From Burkholderiaceae bacterium (GTDB lineage: Bacteria; Pseudomonadota; Gammaproteobacteria; Burkholderiales; Burkholderiaceae_A), in contig JAGYIP010000009.1 in NCBI GenBank assembly GCA_018402635.1, forward strand, positions 124,001 to 188,000: DNA of 64,000 nucleotides. The letters run 5' to 3'. Numbering within the stretch: position 1 is the stretch's first letter; every line of letters starts with the position of its first letter. The position numbers and the translations under genes are program-made. This document shows, piece after piece, positions 55,331 through 64,000 of this stretch. Under the pieces are notes generated by a model. The model did not search any database. It worked only from the letters and a program-made list of their open reading frames with translations, and was not told where the DNA came from.

Positions 55331-56827
55331 TTAGCGTTTGTAAATACGCCTGCCGTTTGCCTCTGTAATCACTGTCCGAGATGTTTGCGGCCTCAAAATA
55401 AGGCGAAGGCCTTCTTTAAGTTGACTCACACTTCGGTTAAGCGCCTTAAGGTCTGCCACTCGAACGCGCCATTTTTTCGCAATGGACTGCCAGGTTTCAT
55501 TACGACGCACAACATGCGTTTTTGCTGGAACATATTCACGCTCAATCGTACGAGCACCTTTAAAACTTGCCAGTGTTGTTTCAAGCGAAGCATTGCTGCT
55601 GGGCTGGGCTGCCACTGGCGCAAGCAAAACAGTGCCCGGCAGTAAATTAACCTTTCCATTTTTAAGGCTGTTGGCCTTTGCCAAATCGTCGGCCGATACC
55701 CCCGCGCGCGCGCCAATCGACTTCAGCGAGTCACCCCTTTTCATGGTGTAGGGCTTCCAGGTGACCAGCGGCAGGCCTTTGGTTAGGTAGTCTGCAAGGT
55801 TTGTATTGAACCGATCGACATTCTCAATGGGCAGAACAATGCGGTTCGTTCTGCTTATCTCGATAACAGGCCGCCGCAGGTGAGGGTTGAGCGCCTGAAA
55901 GTCTTGTGGATCAAGCTCTGCAAGTTCGGCAGCGAGCTTTAAGTCGATGGACTGGTTCTTGTCGATGACAGCAAAGTAGGGGCGGTTTGCAACATAAGGC
56001 AGGGTGAGACCGAAGTTTTGAGGGCTCTCAAGAATGTCACGAAGGGCGATGAGCTGAGGCACGTAATTGCGGGTCTCTCGGGGCATACGTAGGTTCAGGT
56101 AGTCGGCGGGCCTTCCTGCTGCCTTGTTTCGTCGAATGGCCCGGCCAACCGCGCCCTCACCCCAGTTGTAGGACGCCAGGGCAAGGAACCAGTCGTTGTC
56201 ATGCAGGGCGTAGATCTTCTCGAGGTAGTCCAGTGCGGCCCGGGTCGATTCAATAACGTCTCGCCGCTCGTCCATCCACCAGTCTTGAGAGAGTTCATAG
56301 ATGCGCCCGGTGGATGGAATGAACTGCCAGAGGCCTGCAGCCTTCGCGTGCGAGGTGGCCTGCGGGTTGTAGGCGCTCTCTACAATGGGAAGTAACGCAA
56401 GCTCCATGGGCAGTCCACGCGCCTCGATCTCTTCAACAATGTGATGCAGGTAAGGCCCACCGCGCGCGAAGACCCGATTGAGGTAGTCGGGGTTTGAGGA
56501 AAACCTCTTGATAAAGGGCTGAATGCGTGCACGTGGCATATCGGGCATTGCAAAGCCCGACCGAATGCGATCGACAAGATTGTCGTAGGCTGGGGTTGTG
56601 CCAATAAACGTTTCGGTTGGGTCGGTGGCAGCTGGCAGCGTCTCTTGTTGCTTGGCCTGGTCCGTTACGTCTTCTGAAGTGCTTGTCCCTATTGGGTTGG
56701 CTTTCTCAACGTTTTCTGCGATTGCGTTTGAAACCGGAGCAGATTCGTTGACCTGGGAGGTCTGCGTGGTAGCACAGCCCGAGAGCAGTGTTAGAGCCCC
56801 AAAAACAAGGAGTGGGAAGGCTTTCAT
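55331..56827 (-). CDS. mltD: membrane-bound lytic murein transglycosylase D
   Basis: Peptidoglycan-cleaving lipoprotein. 498 residues. Lipobox LSGC (Cys18) follows a signal peptide. The lytic transglycosylase domain at about residues 120-270 has the catalytic Glu in PIVESAYNPQATS and the GLWQFIPSTGR motif. Two LysM peptidoglycan-binding repeats follow, one after YTMKRGDSLKSIGAR and one after HVVRRNETWQSIAKK. MltD often has up to three LysM repeats. Confidence 0.95.
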   Translation of the reverse strand: MKAFPLLVFGALTLLSGCATTQTSQVNESAPVSNAIAENVEKANPIGTSTSEDVTDQAKQQETLPAATDPTETFIGTTPAYDNLVDRIRSGFAMPDMPRARIQPFIKRFSSNPDYLNRVFARGGPYLHHIVEEIEARGLPMELALLPIVESAYNPQATSHAKAAGLWQFIPSTGRIYELSQDWWMDERRDVIESTRAALDYLEKIYALHDNDWFLALASYNWGEGAVGRAIRRNKAAGRPADYLNLRMPRETRNYVPQLIALRDILESPQNFGLTLPYVANRPYFAVIDKNQSIDLKLAAELAELDPQDFQALNPHLRRPVIEISRTNRIVLPIENVDRFNTNLADYLTKGLPLVTWKPYTMKRGDSLKSIGARAGVSADDLAKANSLKNGKVNLLPGTVLLAPVAAQPSSNASLETTLASFKGARTIEREYVPAKTHVVRRNETWQSIAKKWRVRVADLKALNRSVSQLKEGLRLILRPQTSRTVITEANGRRIYKR

Positions 56828-56849
56828 CGGTGGATTTTATAGCTAACTT

Positions 56850-57629
56850 TTAGTTTGACCTAAATTGGTCTTTGGCCTGACGCAGGTGGCCAAACTCCAT
56901 TGCACTGGCGCAGCCCAGAAATGGGTTGGTGAGTAGCTCTTCGGCGATGGTTGAGGGCAGGGTAAGCCTGTTCTGGCTGCGCAGCCCTTGGACCTTGATG
57001 AGCCGCTCGTTAATGGCCGGCGAATCAGGATAGACCGCCTTTGCGAAAAGCAGGTTGCCAAGCGTGTATTCATGGGCGCAGTAAATGCGTGCCTGCGGGG
57101 GCAAGGCAGCCAGACGGTTCAATGAATCGAACATCTGCTCTGCGGTTCCTCCAAGCAGACGACCACAGCCCGCAGCAAAGAGCGTGTCGCCGCAAAACAC
57201 GGCCGCAGGTTGGTTGCTCTCCTCATTCATCAGGTAGGCAAGGTGGTCGTTCGTGTGCCCGGGTACGAAGAGCACCTGCAGTGTTACCCCAAGGGTTTTG
57301 AGATGAATCTGGCTTGCCTCATGAACAACCGATGTCACACCTTTACTCAGACATGACTGTGGCCCATAGACGGTAGGCGCCTGGCCATAGCTGGTGCGGC
57401 AATAGTCAACAAGCTCTTTGATTCCACCGGTGTGATCTCCATGGTGGTGGGTAATCAAAATACCGCCGAGCCTCTTCGCGTTGGTCTTTAGCCAGTCAAT
57501 AACAGGCTTAGCCTCACCAGGATCGACCACGACCACATGGTCTGTCTCCTTACGGTTTAGGCACCAGATCAGGTTGTCGTCGAAGGCGTGGATGGGGCTA
57601 ATGCTTAGGGGGGCACTAAAAATTGTCAT
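56850..57629 (-). CDS. gloB: hydroxyacylglutathione hydrolase (glyoxalase II)
   Basis: Hydrolyses S-lactoylglutathione to lactate and glutathione. 259 residues. The metallo-beta-lactamase metal motif is THHHGDHTGG (near residue 60); further ligands are His in VPGHTNDHLAYL, Asp in CGDTLFAAGCGR and His in CAHEYTLGN. It completes the glyoxalase pathway with GloA at 13.7 kb. Divergent from the methyltransferase gene with a 54-base gap. Confidence 0.96.
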   Translation of the reverse strand: MTIFSAPLSISPIHAFDDNLIWCLNRKETDHVVVVDPGEAKPVIDWLKTNAKRLGGILITHHHGDHTGGIKELVDYCRTSYGQAPTVYGPQSCLSKGVTSVVHEASQIHLKTLGVTLQVLFVPGHTNDHLAYLMNEESNQPAAVFCGDTLFAAGCGRLLGGTAEQMFDSLNRLAALPPQARIYCAHEYTLGNLLFAKAVYPDSPAINERLIKVQGLRSQNRLTLPSTIAEELLTNPFLGCASAMEFGHLRQAKDQFRSN

Positions 57630-57683
57630 GGGCTCGGTTGATAATAAAGGCTCTTTCCTTATGCTACGTGATTAAGCGATTCC

Positions 57684-58463
57684 ATGCCTTTACCTTTAAC
57701 CCTCTCTTTAAACCTGCCGAACCCTTACCAGTCGTGGGCGCCCTGGCTCAAAAGCCCTTCAGGTCAGGCCTTGCTTGCGATTGAGCGCCGTTGGCTTGAG
57801 CAGAGACTTGTCGATCAGTTTGGCTATCACGCTCTGCAGGTTGGCCCGTCGGAGATTAATGCCTTGGCATCGAATCGAATGCTCTGTAAGGCAAGAATCA
57901 GTTTCTTTGGTCCGCAGCCAGATACCTCTGATGAGGCCGAACAGCAGGTTGTCTGTCACCCAGACGCCTTACCGGTTGAGTCGGAATCCGTTGACCTGGT
58001 TGTTCTTGTCCATTGTCTTGAGCTGGTGTCCGACCCACACAGCCTACTTCGCGAGGCCGAACGTGTGCTTATTCCCGAGGGGCGTCTGGTCGTCTTGGGT
58101 TTTAATCCTTACAGCCTTTGGGCGCTGCATCAACCCCTGGCTACCCGCTATTTTCCGCCTGCTGAGAATCAGTGGCTAGGACTTGGGCGTCTAAAGGACT
58201 GGTGCCGTGTGCTGGGTATGACGCCCGATGGAGGGTCTGCGGCCTTGTACCGTCCGATTCTTTCAAAACCAAGTTGGTGGGATAGGCTTGCCTGGCTTGA
58301 GGCCGCGGGAGGCCGTTGGTGGCCGGGTCTTGGGGCCATCTACCTCTTGTCTGCGGTTAAGCGCCGCGAGGGCATGCGAATGATGAAGACGAAATGGCGC
58401 CAGCGACGGGCCTCAGCCTCCGCGCAGGTTGTCGTTGGCTCCAGTGTGAGGACCAGCGAATGA
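57684..58463 (+). CDS. SAM-dependent methyltransferase-like protein
   Basis: 259 residues. A class I methyltransferase core is visible from [20 protein letters not shown] and [20 protein letters not shown] (motifs IV-V region), but the GxGxG motif I is not obvious: [13 protein letters not shown] is in its place. This family regularly sits between gloB and rnhA in betaproteobacteria. Substrate unknown. Stop overlaps the rnhA start (ATGA). Confidence 0.82.
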   Translation: MPLPLTLSLNLPNPYQSWAPWLKSPSGQALLAIERRWLEQRLVDQFGYHALQVGPSEINALASNRMLCKARISFFGPQPDTSDEAEQQVVCHPDALPVESESVDLVVLVHCLELVSDPHSLLREAERVLIPEGRLVVLGFNPYSLWALHQPLATRYFPPAENQWLGLGRLKDWCRVLGMTPDGGSAALYRPILSKPSWWDRLAWLEAAGGRWWPGLGAIYLLSAVKRREGMRMMKTKWRQRRASASAQVVVGSSVRTSE

Positions 58464-58903
58464 CTGAAAAGCCAAAGGTCGACCTTTATTCCGATGGGGC
58501 CTGCAAGGGCAACCCGGGCCCCGGAGGCTGGGGAGCTCTTCTTTGTTGTCAGGGCAAGGAGCGTGAGCTTCGCGGCGGGGAGCGCCTCACCACGAACAAT
58601 CGAATGGAGTTAACAGCAGTAATTCACGGCCTCAACGCGCTTAATAGGCCCAGTGAGGTTACGATTTTCACCGACTCACAGTATGTTAAGAATGGCATTG
58701 AGCAATGGATTTCCCAGTGGAAGGCGCGGGGTTGGCGCACCAGCGCTGGCAAGCCCGTAGCCAATCAGGATTTGTGGGTTCTTCTTGAGGAGGCGCTGAG
58801 TAGGCACGCTGTGCAATGGCGCTGGGTGAAGGGCCATGCGGGTCATTATGGCAACGAGCGCGCCGACAGCCTTGCTAACAGCGGCGTACCCGCGGCCGAT
58901 TAA
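58460..58903 (+). CDS. rnhA: ribonuclease HI
   Basis: Degrades RNA in RNA:DNA hybrids. 147 residues from ATG 58460. The four acidic residues are visible: Asp in [17 protein letters not shown], Glu in NRMELTAVI, Asp in [10 protein letters not shown] and Asp in GNERADSLA, plus His in KGHAGHYGN. Confidence 0.97.
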   Translation: MTEKPKVDLYSDGACKGNPGPGGWGALLCCQGKERELRGGERLTTNNRMELTAVIHGLNALNRPSEVTIFTDSQYVKNGIEQWISQWKARGWRTSAGKPVANQDLWVLLEEALSRHAVQWRWVKGHAGHYGNERADSLANSGVPAAD

Positions 58904-59011
58904 CTTGCTATGCTCAACGTTCAACAAGTATTGCTGAAAGTCTAACGGGTCATTGTTGTTCCATGACCCTTCCCCTCATCAACTCATTAAGCAGTAAAGG
59001 ACAGCCAGGCC

Positions 59012-60169
59012 TTGCGTTTTAATTTGCGTCTTTTTGTTGTCTTGCTTATTGGGCTGGTGTTGTTGCTGCTCGTTGCATACCGAATGGGCTGGCTTGACCA
59101 GCTTATGGCTGGGTCGGCGGCTCCCGCGCAGACGCAGGGCAGCTCGCAAACACAGGCGCCAAAAGGGCCTGCGGGCACGGGCGGGTCCGCACCGGGAGGT
59201 CGTCCAGCCATGGCGACACCGGTCGAGGTGGCCAAGGTCGTAAGTCGTGAGGTCTATGACACGCTTAGGGTGACAGGCGAGTTCCAGGCGACCGATCGGG
59301 TTGACCTTCGGCCGGAAATTGCTGGACGAATTGCCGAGCTTGGTTTTCGTGATGGCCAGAAAGTCTCTGTAGGTCAGATTCTCGTTAGGCTTGACGATAG
59401 CCTCTTAAAGGCGGAGTACGCCCAGGCGAAGGCCGAGGCCGATCTTGCTGAATCCAATTTTGCAAGGGCAAAAGAGCTTTTTGATCGCCAGTTTATTAGC
59501 CCGCGGGGGCTTGATGAGGCCAAGGCCAATGCCGCGGTAGCTGACGCAAGGCGCGACCTTAGTTTTGCTCGACTTGCCCGTACAGAAATTCGAGCCCCCT
59601 TCGCGGGTCGGGCTGGCCTTAGAGACTGGAGTGTTGGTGACTACGTGAAGGAAGGAGAGCGCCTCGTGACCATTGAGGATAACGAGCGTATGCACTTCGA
59701 TTTCCGAGTGCCCGGGCGGTATGCCAGCCAGGTCTCCGTAGGGCAGGTTTTAAGTATTCAGACCGAGGGCGTTAGCGACGATCGTTTGTATCGCGTTAGT
59801 GCCGTGGATGTCGAGGTTGACCAGAACGGTCGGTTTTTGCGGGTAAGGGCCATTACACCCAATGCCGATGGGCGATGGAAGTCAGGAATGTTTGGCCGTG
59901 CAGCTCTGCGTCTGAAAACAATTGAAAACGGACTGCTGGTCTCCGAAGAGGCTCTGGTTGGCGACAGGGAAGGCTTTTTTGTTTGGAAGGTCGTGGATGG
60001 CAAGGCTCAGAAGGTCAGAATTGAGTTAGGCATTCGCCTTGAAAAGGAGGTGCAGGTTTTGCAGGGCCTGGCCGAGGGCGATGAGGTTGTCATTGCTGGG
60101 CAGCTGAAAATTCGTGCCCCAGGCCAAGACGTTCGAATTCTTAACGCCGCCGGTAGTAAAAAGCCCTAA
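59012..60169 (+). CDS. RND efflux periplasmic adaptor (membrane fusion protein)
   Basis: 385 residues from TTG 59012, with AAAGGA about 10 bases upstream. An N-terminal membrane anchor (VVLLIGLVLLLLVAYRMGW) is followed by a Gly/Gln-rich linker. The barrel-sandwich hybrid has VDLRPEIAGRIAELGFRDGQ, then an alpha-hairpin (LLKAEYAQAKAEADLAESNF) and the RAPFAGRAGLRDWSVGDYV return strand. It links the inner-membrane pump to an outer-membrane channel. Nine bases before the pump gene. Substrates cannot be predicted. Confidence 0.92.
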   Translation: MRFNLRLFVVLLIGLVLLLLVAYRMGWLDQLMAGSAAPAQTQGSSQTQAPKGPAGTGGSAPGGRPAMATPVEVAKVVSREVYDTLRVTGEFQATDRVDLRPEIAGRIAELGFRDGQKVSVGQILVRLDDSLLKAEYAQAKAEADLAESNFARAKELFDRQFISPRGLDEAKANAAVADARRDLSFARLARTEIRAPFAGRAGLRDWSVGDYVKEGERLVTIEDNERMHFDFRVPGRYASQVSVGQVLSIQTEGVSDDRLYRVSAVDVEVDQNGRFLRVRAITPNADGRWKSGMFGRAALRLKTIENGLLVSEEALVGDREGFFVWKVVDGKAQKVRIELGIRLEKEVQVLQGLAEGDEVVIAGQLKIRAPGQDVRILNAAGSKKP

Positions 60170-60177
60170 GTTCAACA

Positions 60178-63100
60178 ATGAGACTCTCTCAGGTCTGCAT
60201 TGACCGACCCGTTTTTGCAACGGTGCTCTCGCTTATTTTAATGTTGCTTGGTCTCGTAAGCCTTGATCGGCTCTCGGTTCGCGAATACCCCAAAATTGAA
60301 GAGCCCGTTGTTACTGTAAGCACCGATTACCGAGGTGCCTCACCCGAGATTATTGAATCTCAGGTGACCAAGCCGCTTGAGGACTCCATTGCCGGCATCG
60401 AGGGCATTGAGGTTCTCACCTCCATTTCACGCTCAGAGCGCTCGCAGATCACCGTGCGTTTTAAGCTTGATCGCGACCCCGATAGTGCTGCCTCCGACGT
60501 ACGCGACCGCGTGGCAAGGGTTCGGTCGCGCCTGCCCGAAGAGGTAAGTGAGTCGGTCATTTCGAAGGTGGAGGCCGATGCGCAGCCCATTATCTGGCTT
60601 ACCTTCAACAGCGAATCCATGTCCTTAATGGACCTCTCCGATCTTGCCAACAGGGTGGTTAAGCCCAGACTGCAGAACCTGTCGGGCGTCGCCGATGTCC
60701 GTATCTTCGGTGATCGACGCTATTCCATGCGAATCTGGCTTGATCGCGATCTGCTCACTAGCCAAGGGCTCACAGTGCAGGATGTCGAAGATGCCCTGCG
60801 GCGTCAGAATGTCGAGATTCCCGCCGGTCGGGTTGAGACCCCAGGGCGTGAGTTTTCTGTCATGGCACCCACCGACCTTCAGACACCCAGGGAATTCGAA
60901 GACATTGTTTTGGGCGCCCCCCAGGGGTCGTCAGCGCTTGTGCGTCTGGGTGACGTGGCGCGAGTAGAAATTGCACCCGAAGACGAGAGACGAGTTGCTC
61001 GCTATAAGGGGCGTACGACGGTTGCAATGGGGGTTATTAAGCAGGCCACGGCCAATCCATTGACGCTCTCGCAAGAGGTCTCTAAGGCCATTCCTCAAAT
61101 TCTTCAAGATCTTCCGCCCACGGTGGGAATGGAGGTGGCAAACGATTACTCGGTCTTCATCGACCGTTCGATTCGTGCTGTTGCAAAGACCATCACAGAG
61201 GCCCTTCTGCTGGTTGGTCTTACGGTCTTTGTGTTTCTGCGCTCGGTTCGGGCCTCCCTTATTCCGCTGGTCACGATCCCGGTGTCAATGATTACAAGCT
61301 TCGCTATTTTGTACGCGCTAGGTTTTTCTATTAATACGCTCACGCTGCTTGCCTTGGTTCTCTCAATTGGGCTTGTCGTTGACGATGCCATTGTTGTGCT
61401 TGAAAACATTTCGCATCATATCGAGCAGGGCATGGAACCCCTGAAGGCCGCAGCAAAGGGTATGCAGGAAATAAGTTTTGCTGTTGTTGCCATGACGCTA
61501 ACCCTGGCTGCAGTCTTTGCGCCAATGGCTTTTTCAACGGGCAGAACAGGTCGACTCTTTACAGAATTTGCCCTTACCTTGGCTGGGGCAGTTCTGGTCT
61601 CGGGCTTTGTTGCCTTAACGCTCTCGCCAATGATGTGTGGTCGGCTGCTAAAGGCCCGTCCTCGGCAGACCCCGCCCGATGAGCAGGCCCATGCCAAGAA
61701 GAAGTCTCTGGCTGAAAAGGCAGGCGATGGTTTTGAGGCTTGGTTTGCACGGCTTCTTATCTCTTACGAGGCCGTACTTCACCGCATTCTTAATCGCAGG
61801 CTTGCCATTGGTTTTGTTGCCCTCGCCATCATTGCCTTGGGTGTTCTGCTTTTCAACGTCATTAAAAAAGAATTATCGCCAGCCGAGGACAGAGGCTTTC
61901 TGGTTTCTGTCTTTAGCGCACCCGAGGGCAGTTCAATCGACTACACGGCTCGCTATGCCCTGCGCATTGAAGAGATCTTCAAGCAGGTTCCTGAGGCCGA
62001 CAAGTTTTTTGTTATTTCAGGCTCACCAACCGTTGAACGTGGTATTGCATTTTTTAGGCCGGTGGACTGGGACGATCGCGACCGGTCAACCATGCAAATT
62101 TCCCAGGAGTTGCAGCCAAAACTTCTATCAATTCCAGGGGTGAATGCCTTTGCGGTTAATCCACCGGCCCTTGGTCAAAGCGTTCGATCGCGACCCATCC
62201 AGGTGGTTATTATGTCCTCCGCACCGGTGGAAGAGTTGGCCGAGGTTACCGAGAAACTGCGAAATAGCCTCAGCGAGAACCCAATGCTTCGAGGCGTTGA
62301 TACAGACCTGCAGCTCAATAAGCCGGAGTTTCGTCTTGAAATTGACCGAGAGCGAGCGGCCGACATGGGTGTGCAGGTGGAGGCCATTGGACGGACTCTG
62401 GAGAGTTTACTGGGAGGCCGACAGGTAACGCGCTTTAAGCGAGGCAATGAGCAATACGAGGTTGTTGTTCAACTGGAACAACAGAATCGCAATACGCCTC
62501 AGGACATCCAGGCTATTTACGTGCGCGGTCGTGATGGTGGTCTTGTAGCACTTTCAAGTCTTCTCAAAATTAGCGAGGCGGTGAGTCCACGCGAGCTCAA
62601 TCACTTTATGCAACAGCGCGCTGTCACGATAACCGCAAGTCTTGCTCCAGACATCACCATTGGAGAGGCTTTGGATTTCGTAGAGAAGACTGCCAGAGAC
62701 CAGTTGCCTGCAGGCTATACGCTTGACTATGACGGGCAGTCCCGCGAGTTCCGGGACTCTCAAAGCACGCTTTTATTTGTCTTTGTTTTAGCACTGCTTT
62801 TTATCTACTTGGTTCTTGCTGCTCAGTTCGAAAGTTTCGTGTTTCCCTTGGTTATTTTAATGACGGTGCCTCTTGCTCTAACGGGCGCACTGGTGACGGT
62901 TTATCTCTCCAATGGCAGTCTTAATGTCTATTCCCAGATCGGCCTTGTTGCGCTAATTGGCCTAATTGCCAAGAACGGTATCCTTATTGTTGAGTTTGCA
63001 AATCAGTTACGTGATACCGGTATGTCGGTTTATGAGGCCGCGCGGGCCGCGGCGGTAAGGCGGTTTCGCCCCATTCTAATGACAACCATTGCAACCATTT

Positions 63101-63282
63101 TCGGCGCCTTGCCTCTTGCGCTTGCCAGCGGGCCAGGGTCTGAGAGCCGCCAGGAAATTGGCTGGGTTGTTGTGGGTGGCATGAGCTTTGGAACACTCTT
63201 AACCTTATTTGTTATTCCTACTATTTATGCCTGGGTAGCATCATGCGTATCGTCGTCCTCGACACCGAAACAACCGGATTAA
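60178..63282 (+). CDS. RND efflux pump (AcrB/MexB-type permease)
   Basis: 1034 residues, the full 12-helix HAE1-type length. Helix 4 has the proton-relay pair in GLVVDDAIVVLENI. VAMTLTLAAVFAPMAF and the C-terminal GLIAKNGILIVEFANQLRD are signatures. Both large periplasmic loops are present. No outer-membrane channel gene is adjacent, so it probably uses one encoded elsewhere. The final 40 bases overlap dnaQ, and the Ser-rich end (VSSSSTPKQPD) is written in dnaQ sequence. Confidence 0.94.
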   Translation: MRLSQVCIDRPVFATVLSLILMLLGLVSLDRLSVREYPKIEEPVVTVSTDYRGASPEIIESQVTKPLEDSIAGIEGIEVLTSISRSERSQITVRFKLDRDPDSAASDVRDRVARVRSRLPEEVSESVISKVEADAQPIIWLTFNSESMSLMDLSDLANRVVKPRLQNLSGVADVRIFGDRRYSMRIWLDRDLLTSQGLTVQDVEDALRRQNVEIPAGRVETPGREFSVMAPTDLQTPREFEDIVLGAPQGSSALVRLGDVARVEIAPEDERRVARYKGRTTVAMGVIKQATANPLTLSQEVSKAIPQILQDLPPTVGMEVANDYSVFIDRSIRAVAKTITEALLLVGLTVFVFLRSVRASLIPLVTIPVSMITSFAILYALGFSINTLTLLALVLSIGLVVDDAIVVLENISHHIEQGMEPLKAAAKGMQEISFAVVAMTLTLAAVFAPMAFSTGRTGRLFTEFALTLAGAVLVSGFVALTLSPMMCGRLLKARPRQTPPDEQAHAKKKSLAEKAGDGFEAWFARLLISYEAVLHRILNRRLAIGFVALAIIALGVLLFNVIKKELSPAEDRGFLVSVFSAPEGSSIDYTARYALRIEEIFKQVPEADKFFVISGSPTVERGIAFFRPVDWDDRDRSTMQISQELQPKLLSIPGVNAFAVNPPALGQSVRSRPIQVVIMSSAPVEELAEVTEKLRNSLSENPMLRGVDTDLQLNKPEFRLEIDRERAADMGVQVEAIGRTLESLLGGRQVTRFKRGNEQYEVVVQLEQQNRNTPQDIQAIYVRGRDGGLVALSSLLKISEAVSPRELNHFMQQRAVTITASLAPDITIGEALDFVEKTARDQLPAGYTLDYDGQSREFRDSQSTLLFVFVLALLFIYLVLAAQFESFVFPLVILMTVPLALTGALVTVYLSNGSLNVYSQIGLVALIGLIAKNGILIVEFANQLRDTGMSVYEAARAAAVRRFRPILMTTIATIFGALPLALASGPGSESRQEIGWVVVGGMSFGTLLTLFVIPTIYAWVASCVSSSSTPKQPD

Positions 63283-63962
63283 AGCCCGAAGACGGTCACC
63301 GTATTATTGAAGTCGGTGCCATCGAGCTTATTAGTCGACGCCCCTCAGGAAGGCGGCTTCACTATTATTTAAATCCCGAACGCGAGGTTGATCCGGGTGC
63401 CGTTGAGGTGCACGGTCTTACCTATGAGCGCCTTATGAATGAGCCGCGGTTTGAGGAGATCGCTGATGAATTGCTTGAGTTTGTTAAGGACTGCGAGCTT
63501 GTTATACACAATGCCCCTTTTGACCTTGGTTTTCTAAACCATGAGTTTGCTCAGCTTCATCGGTCTGTTCGTATTCAGGCAGGTGAAGGCGCCCAAGATT
63601 CCCCGTGTCGGGTCACCGACAGCCTTCGGCTTGCGCGCGAGCTTCACCCCGGCCAGCGCAACTCGCTTGATGCACTTTGCCAACGTTATGGTGTGTCGAA
63701 TAAACACCGTCATTTCCACGGAGCGCTTCTTGATGCGGAGCTTCTAGCGGAGGTTTATGTGCTGATGACCCGGGGTCAAAATGACCTTGGAATTGGTCAG
63801 CAACAAAGCTACCACGACATACAGCCACTTTCAGACATTCTGGCCGAGGGGCCCTTACTAAGGGCTGTGGTTACTGACCAAGAGGCGCAGGCTCATCATG
63901 ACTACATCACTGGGCTTAAAAAAGAATGCGCAACATCCCCGATCTGGGAGAAAATACGTTAA
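63243..63962 (+). CDS. dnaQ: DNA polymerase III epsilon subunit (proofreading exonuclease)
   Basis: 3'-5' exonuclease of the replicase. 239 residues. ExoI motif VLDTETTGLKPEDGHRIIE, ExoII NAPFDLGFLNHEF and ExoIII HGALLDAELLAEVY (with His before Asp) are present. The C-terminal tail that binds the alpha subunit is variable. Its start lies inside the pump gene. rnhA-dnaQ adjacency is common, but here the RND pair separates them. Confidence 0.96.
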   Translation: MRIVVLDTETTGLKPEDGHRIIEVGAIELISRRPSGRRLHYYLNPEREVDPGAVEVHGLTYERLMNEPRFEEIADELLEFVKDCELVIHNAPFDLGFLNHEFAQLHRSVRIQAGEGAQDSPCRVTDSLRLARELHPGQRNSLDALCQRYGVSNKHRHFHGALLDAELLAEVYVLMTRGQNDLGIGQQQSYHDIQPLSDILAEGPLLRAVVTDQEAQAHHDYITGLKKECATSPIWEKIR

Positions 63963-64000
63963 TGCTTGCCCTATTTCGAGATAACGCACGCTACGAGTTG
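63962..64000 (+). CDS. start of an unidentified gene (cut by window edge)
   Basis: The dnaQ stop overlaps an ATG (TAATG at 63960-63964). Thirteen open codons (MLALFRDNARYEL) follow to the window end. The coupling suggests a real gene, but too little is visible to name it. Confidence 0.35.
   Translation, partial: MLALFRDNARYEL

Noticed and set aside
1-64000. tRNA, rRNA, prophage, insertion sequence or integrase
   Set aside because: I looked through the intergenic stretches and found no cloverleaf-like sequence, transposase, integrase or flanking inverted repeats; a covariance-model scan would be the decisive test.

Overview
The window looks like a chromosomal stretch of a betaproteobacterium, most likely of the order Burkholderiales. 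This rests on gene content and order, not on a database search. The supporting signs are rpsF-priB-rpsR-rplI-dnaB with a PriB gene, a free-standing rnfB next to nth, an AcnD-type methylcitrate pathway, an intracellular PHB depolymerase, DUF1841 and DUF3579 family genes, and a gloB / methyltransferase / rnhA / dnaQ neighbourhood. Coding density is very high and many genes overlap by 1 to 58 bases. GTG and TTG starts are frequent. I saw no rRNA, tRNA, CRISPR array, prophage or insertion sequence.

Layout. 1-4.6 kb (minus): propionate catabolism, acnD (runs off the left edge), prpC, prpB. 4.7-8.8 kb (minus): DUF1841, nth, rnfB, phaZ, fpr, fdxA. 9-10.6 kb (plus): a LUD/LutC-like protein and a D-2-hydroxyacid dehydrogenase. 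10.6-13.6 kb (plus): the S6 ribosomal/replication operon. 13.7-21.5 kb: gloA, then two divergent operons that form the most unusual part of the window. One encodes a membrane-anchored kinase-like protein, a PP2C phosphatase and an FHA protein. The other encodes an enlarged SEDS (FtsW/RodA-type) protein, a penicillin-binding-protein-like transpeptidase read across an apparent -1 frameshift, and a small unknown protein. 21.4-23.9 kb (minus): a Pro/Ser-rich lipoprotein, sseA and a Rieske oxygenase. 24-28 kb (plus): xseB-ispA-dxs-folE2. 28-32 kb (minus): yajQ and argG-argF-argD. 32-35.5 kb: DUF3579, then adk, kdsB, a UPF0434-type protein and lpxK. 35.9-43 kb: xseA, sodB, a DUF192 protein, icd, a cold-shock protein and clpS-clpA. 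43-46.3 kb (plus): a flavocytochrome c sulfide dehydrogenase pair, then tal-dut. 46.4-52 kb (minus): ribF-ileS-lspA-coaBC. 52-55.3 kb (plus): purN, an RsmB-like methyltransferase and a fatty-acid desaturase. 55.3-57.6 kb (minus): mltD and gloB. 57.7-64 kb (plus): methyltransferase, rnhA, an RND efflux pair and dnaQ.

Most of the window is core housekeeping: translation, replication and repair, isoprenoid, folate, arginine, lipid A, coenzyme A and flavin synthesis, and proteolysis. The metabolic colour is propionate and PHB use plus sulfide oxidation. The candidate new system is the kinase / phosphatase / FHA / SEDS / transpeptidase block at 14.1-21.5 kb. Its parts list resembles the actinobacterial pknB-pstP-fha-rodA-pbpA cluster, but it sits in a proteobacterial setting. 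Smaller curiosities are a dnaB without a normal start codon, two short tandem repeats placed at convergent gene ends, a hairpin and mini-ORF overlapping the tal start, and a terminator-like hairpin in the argD leader.
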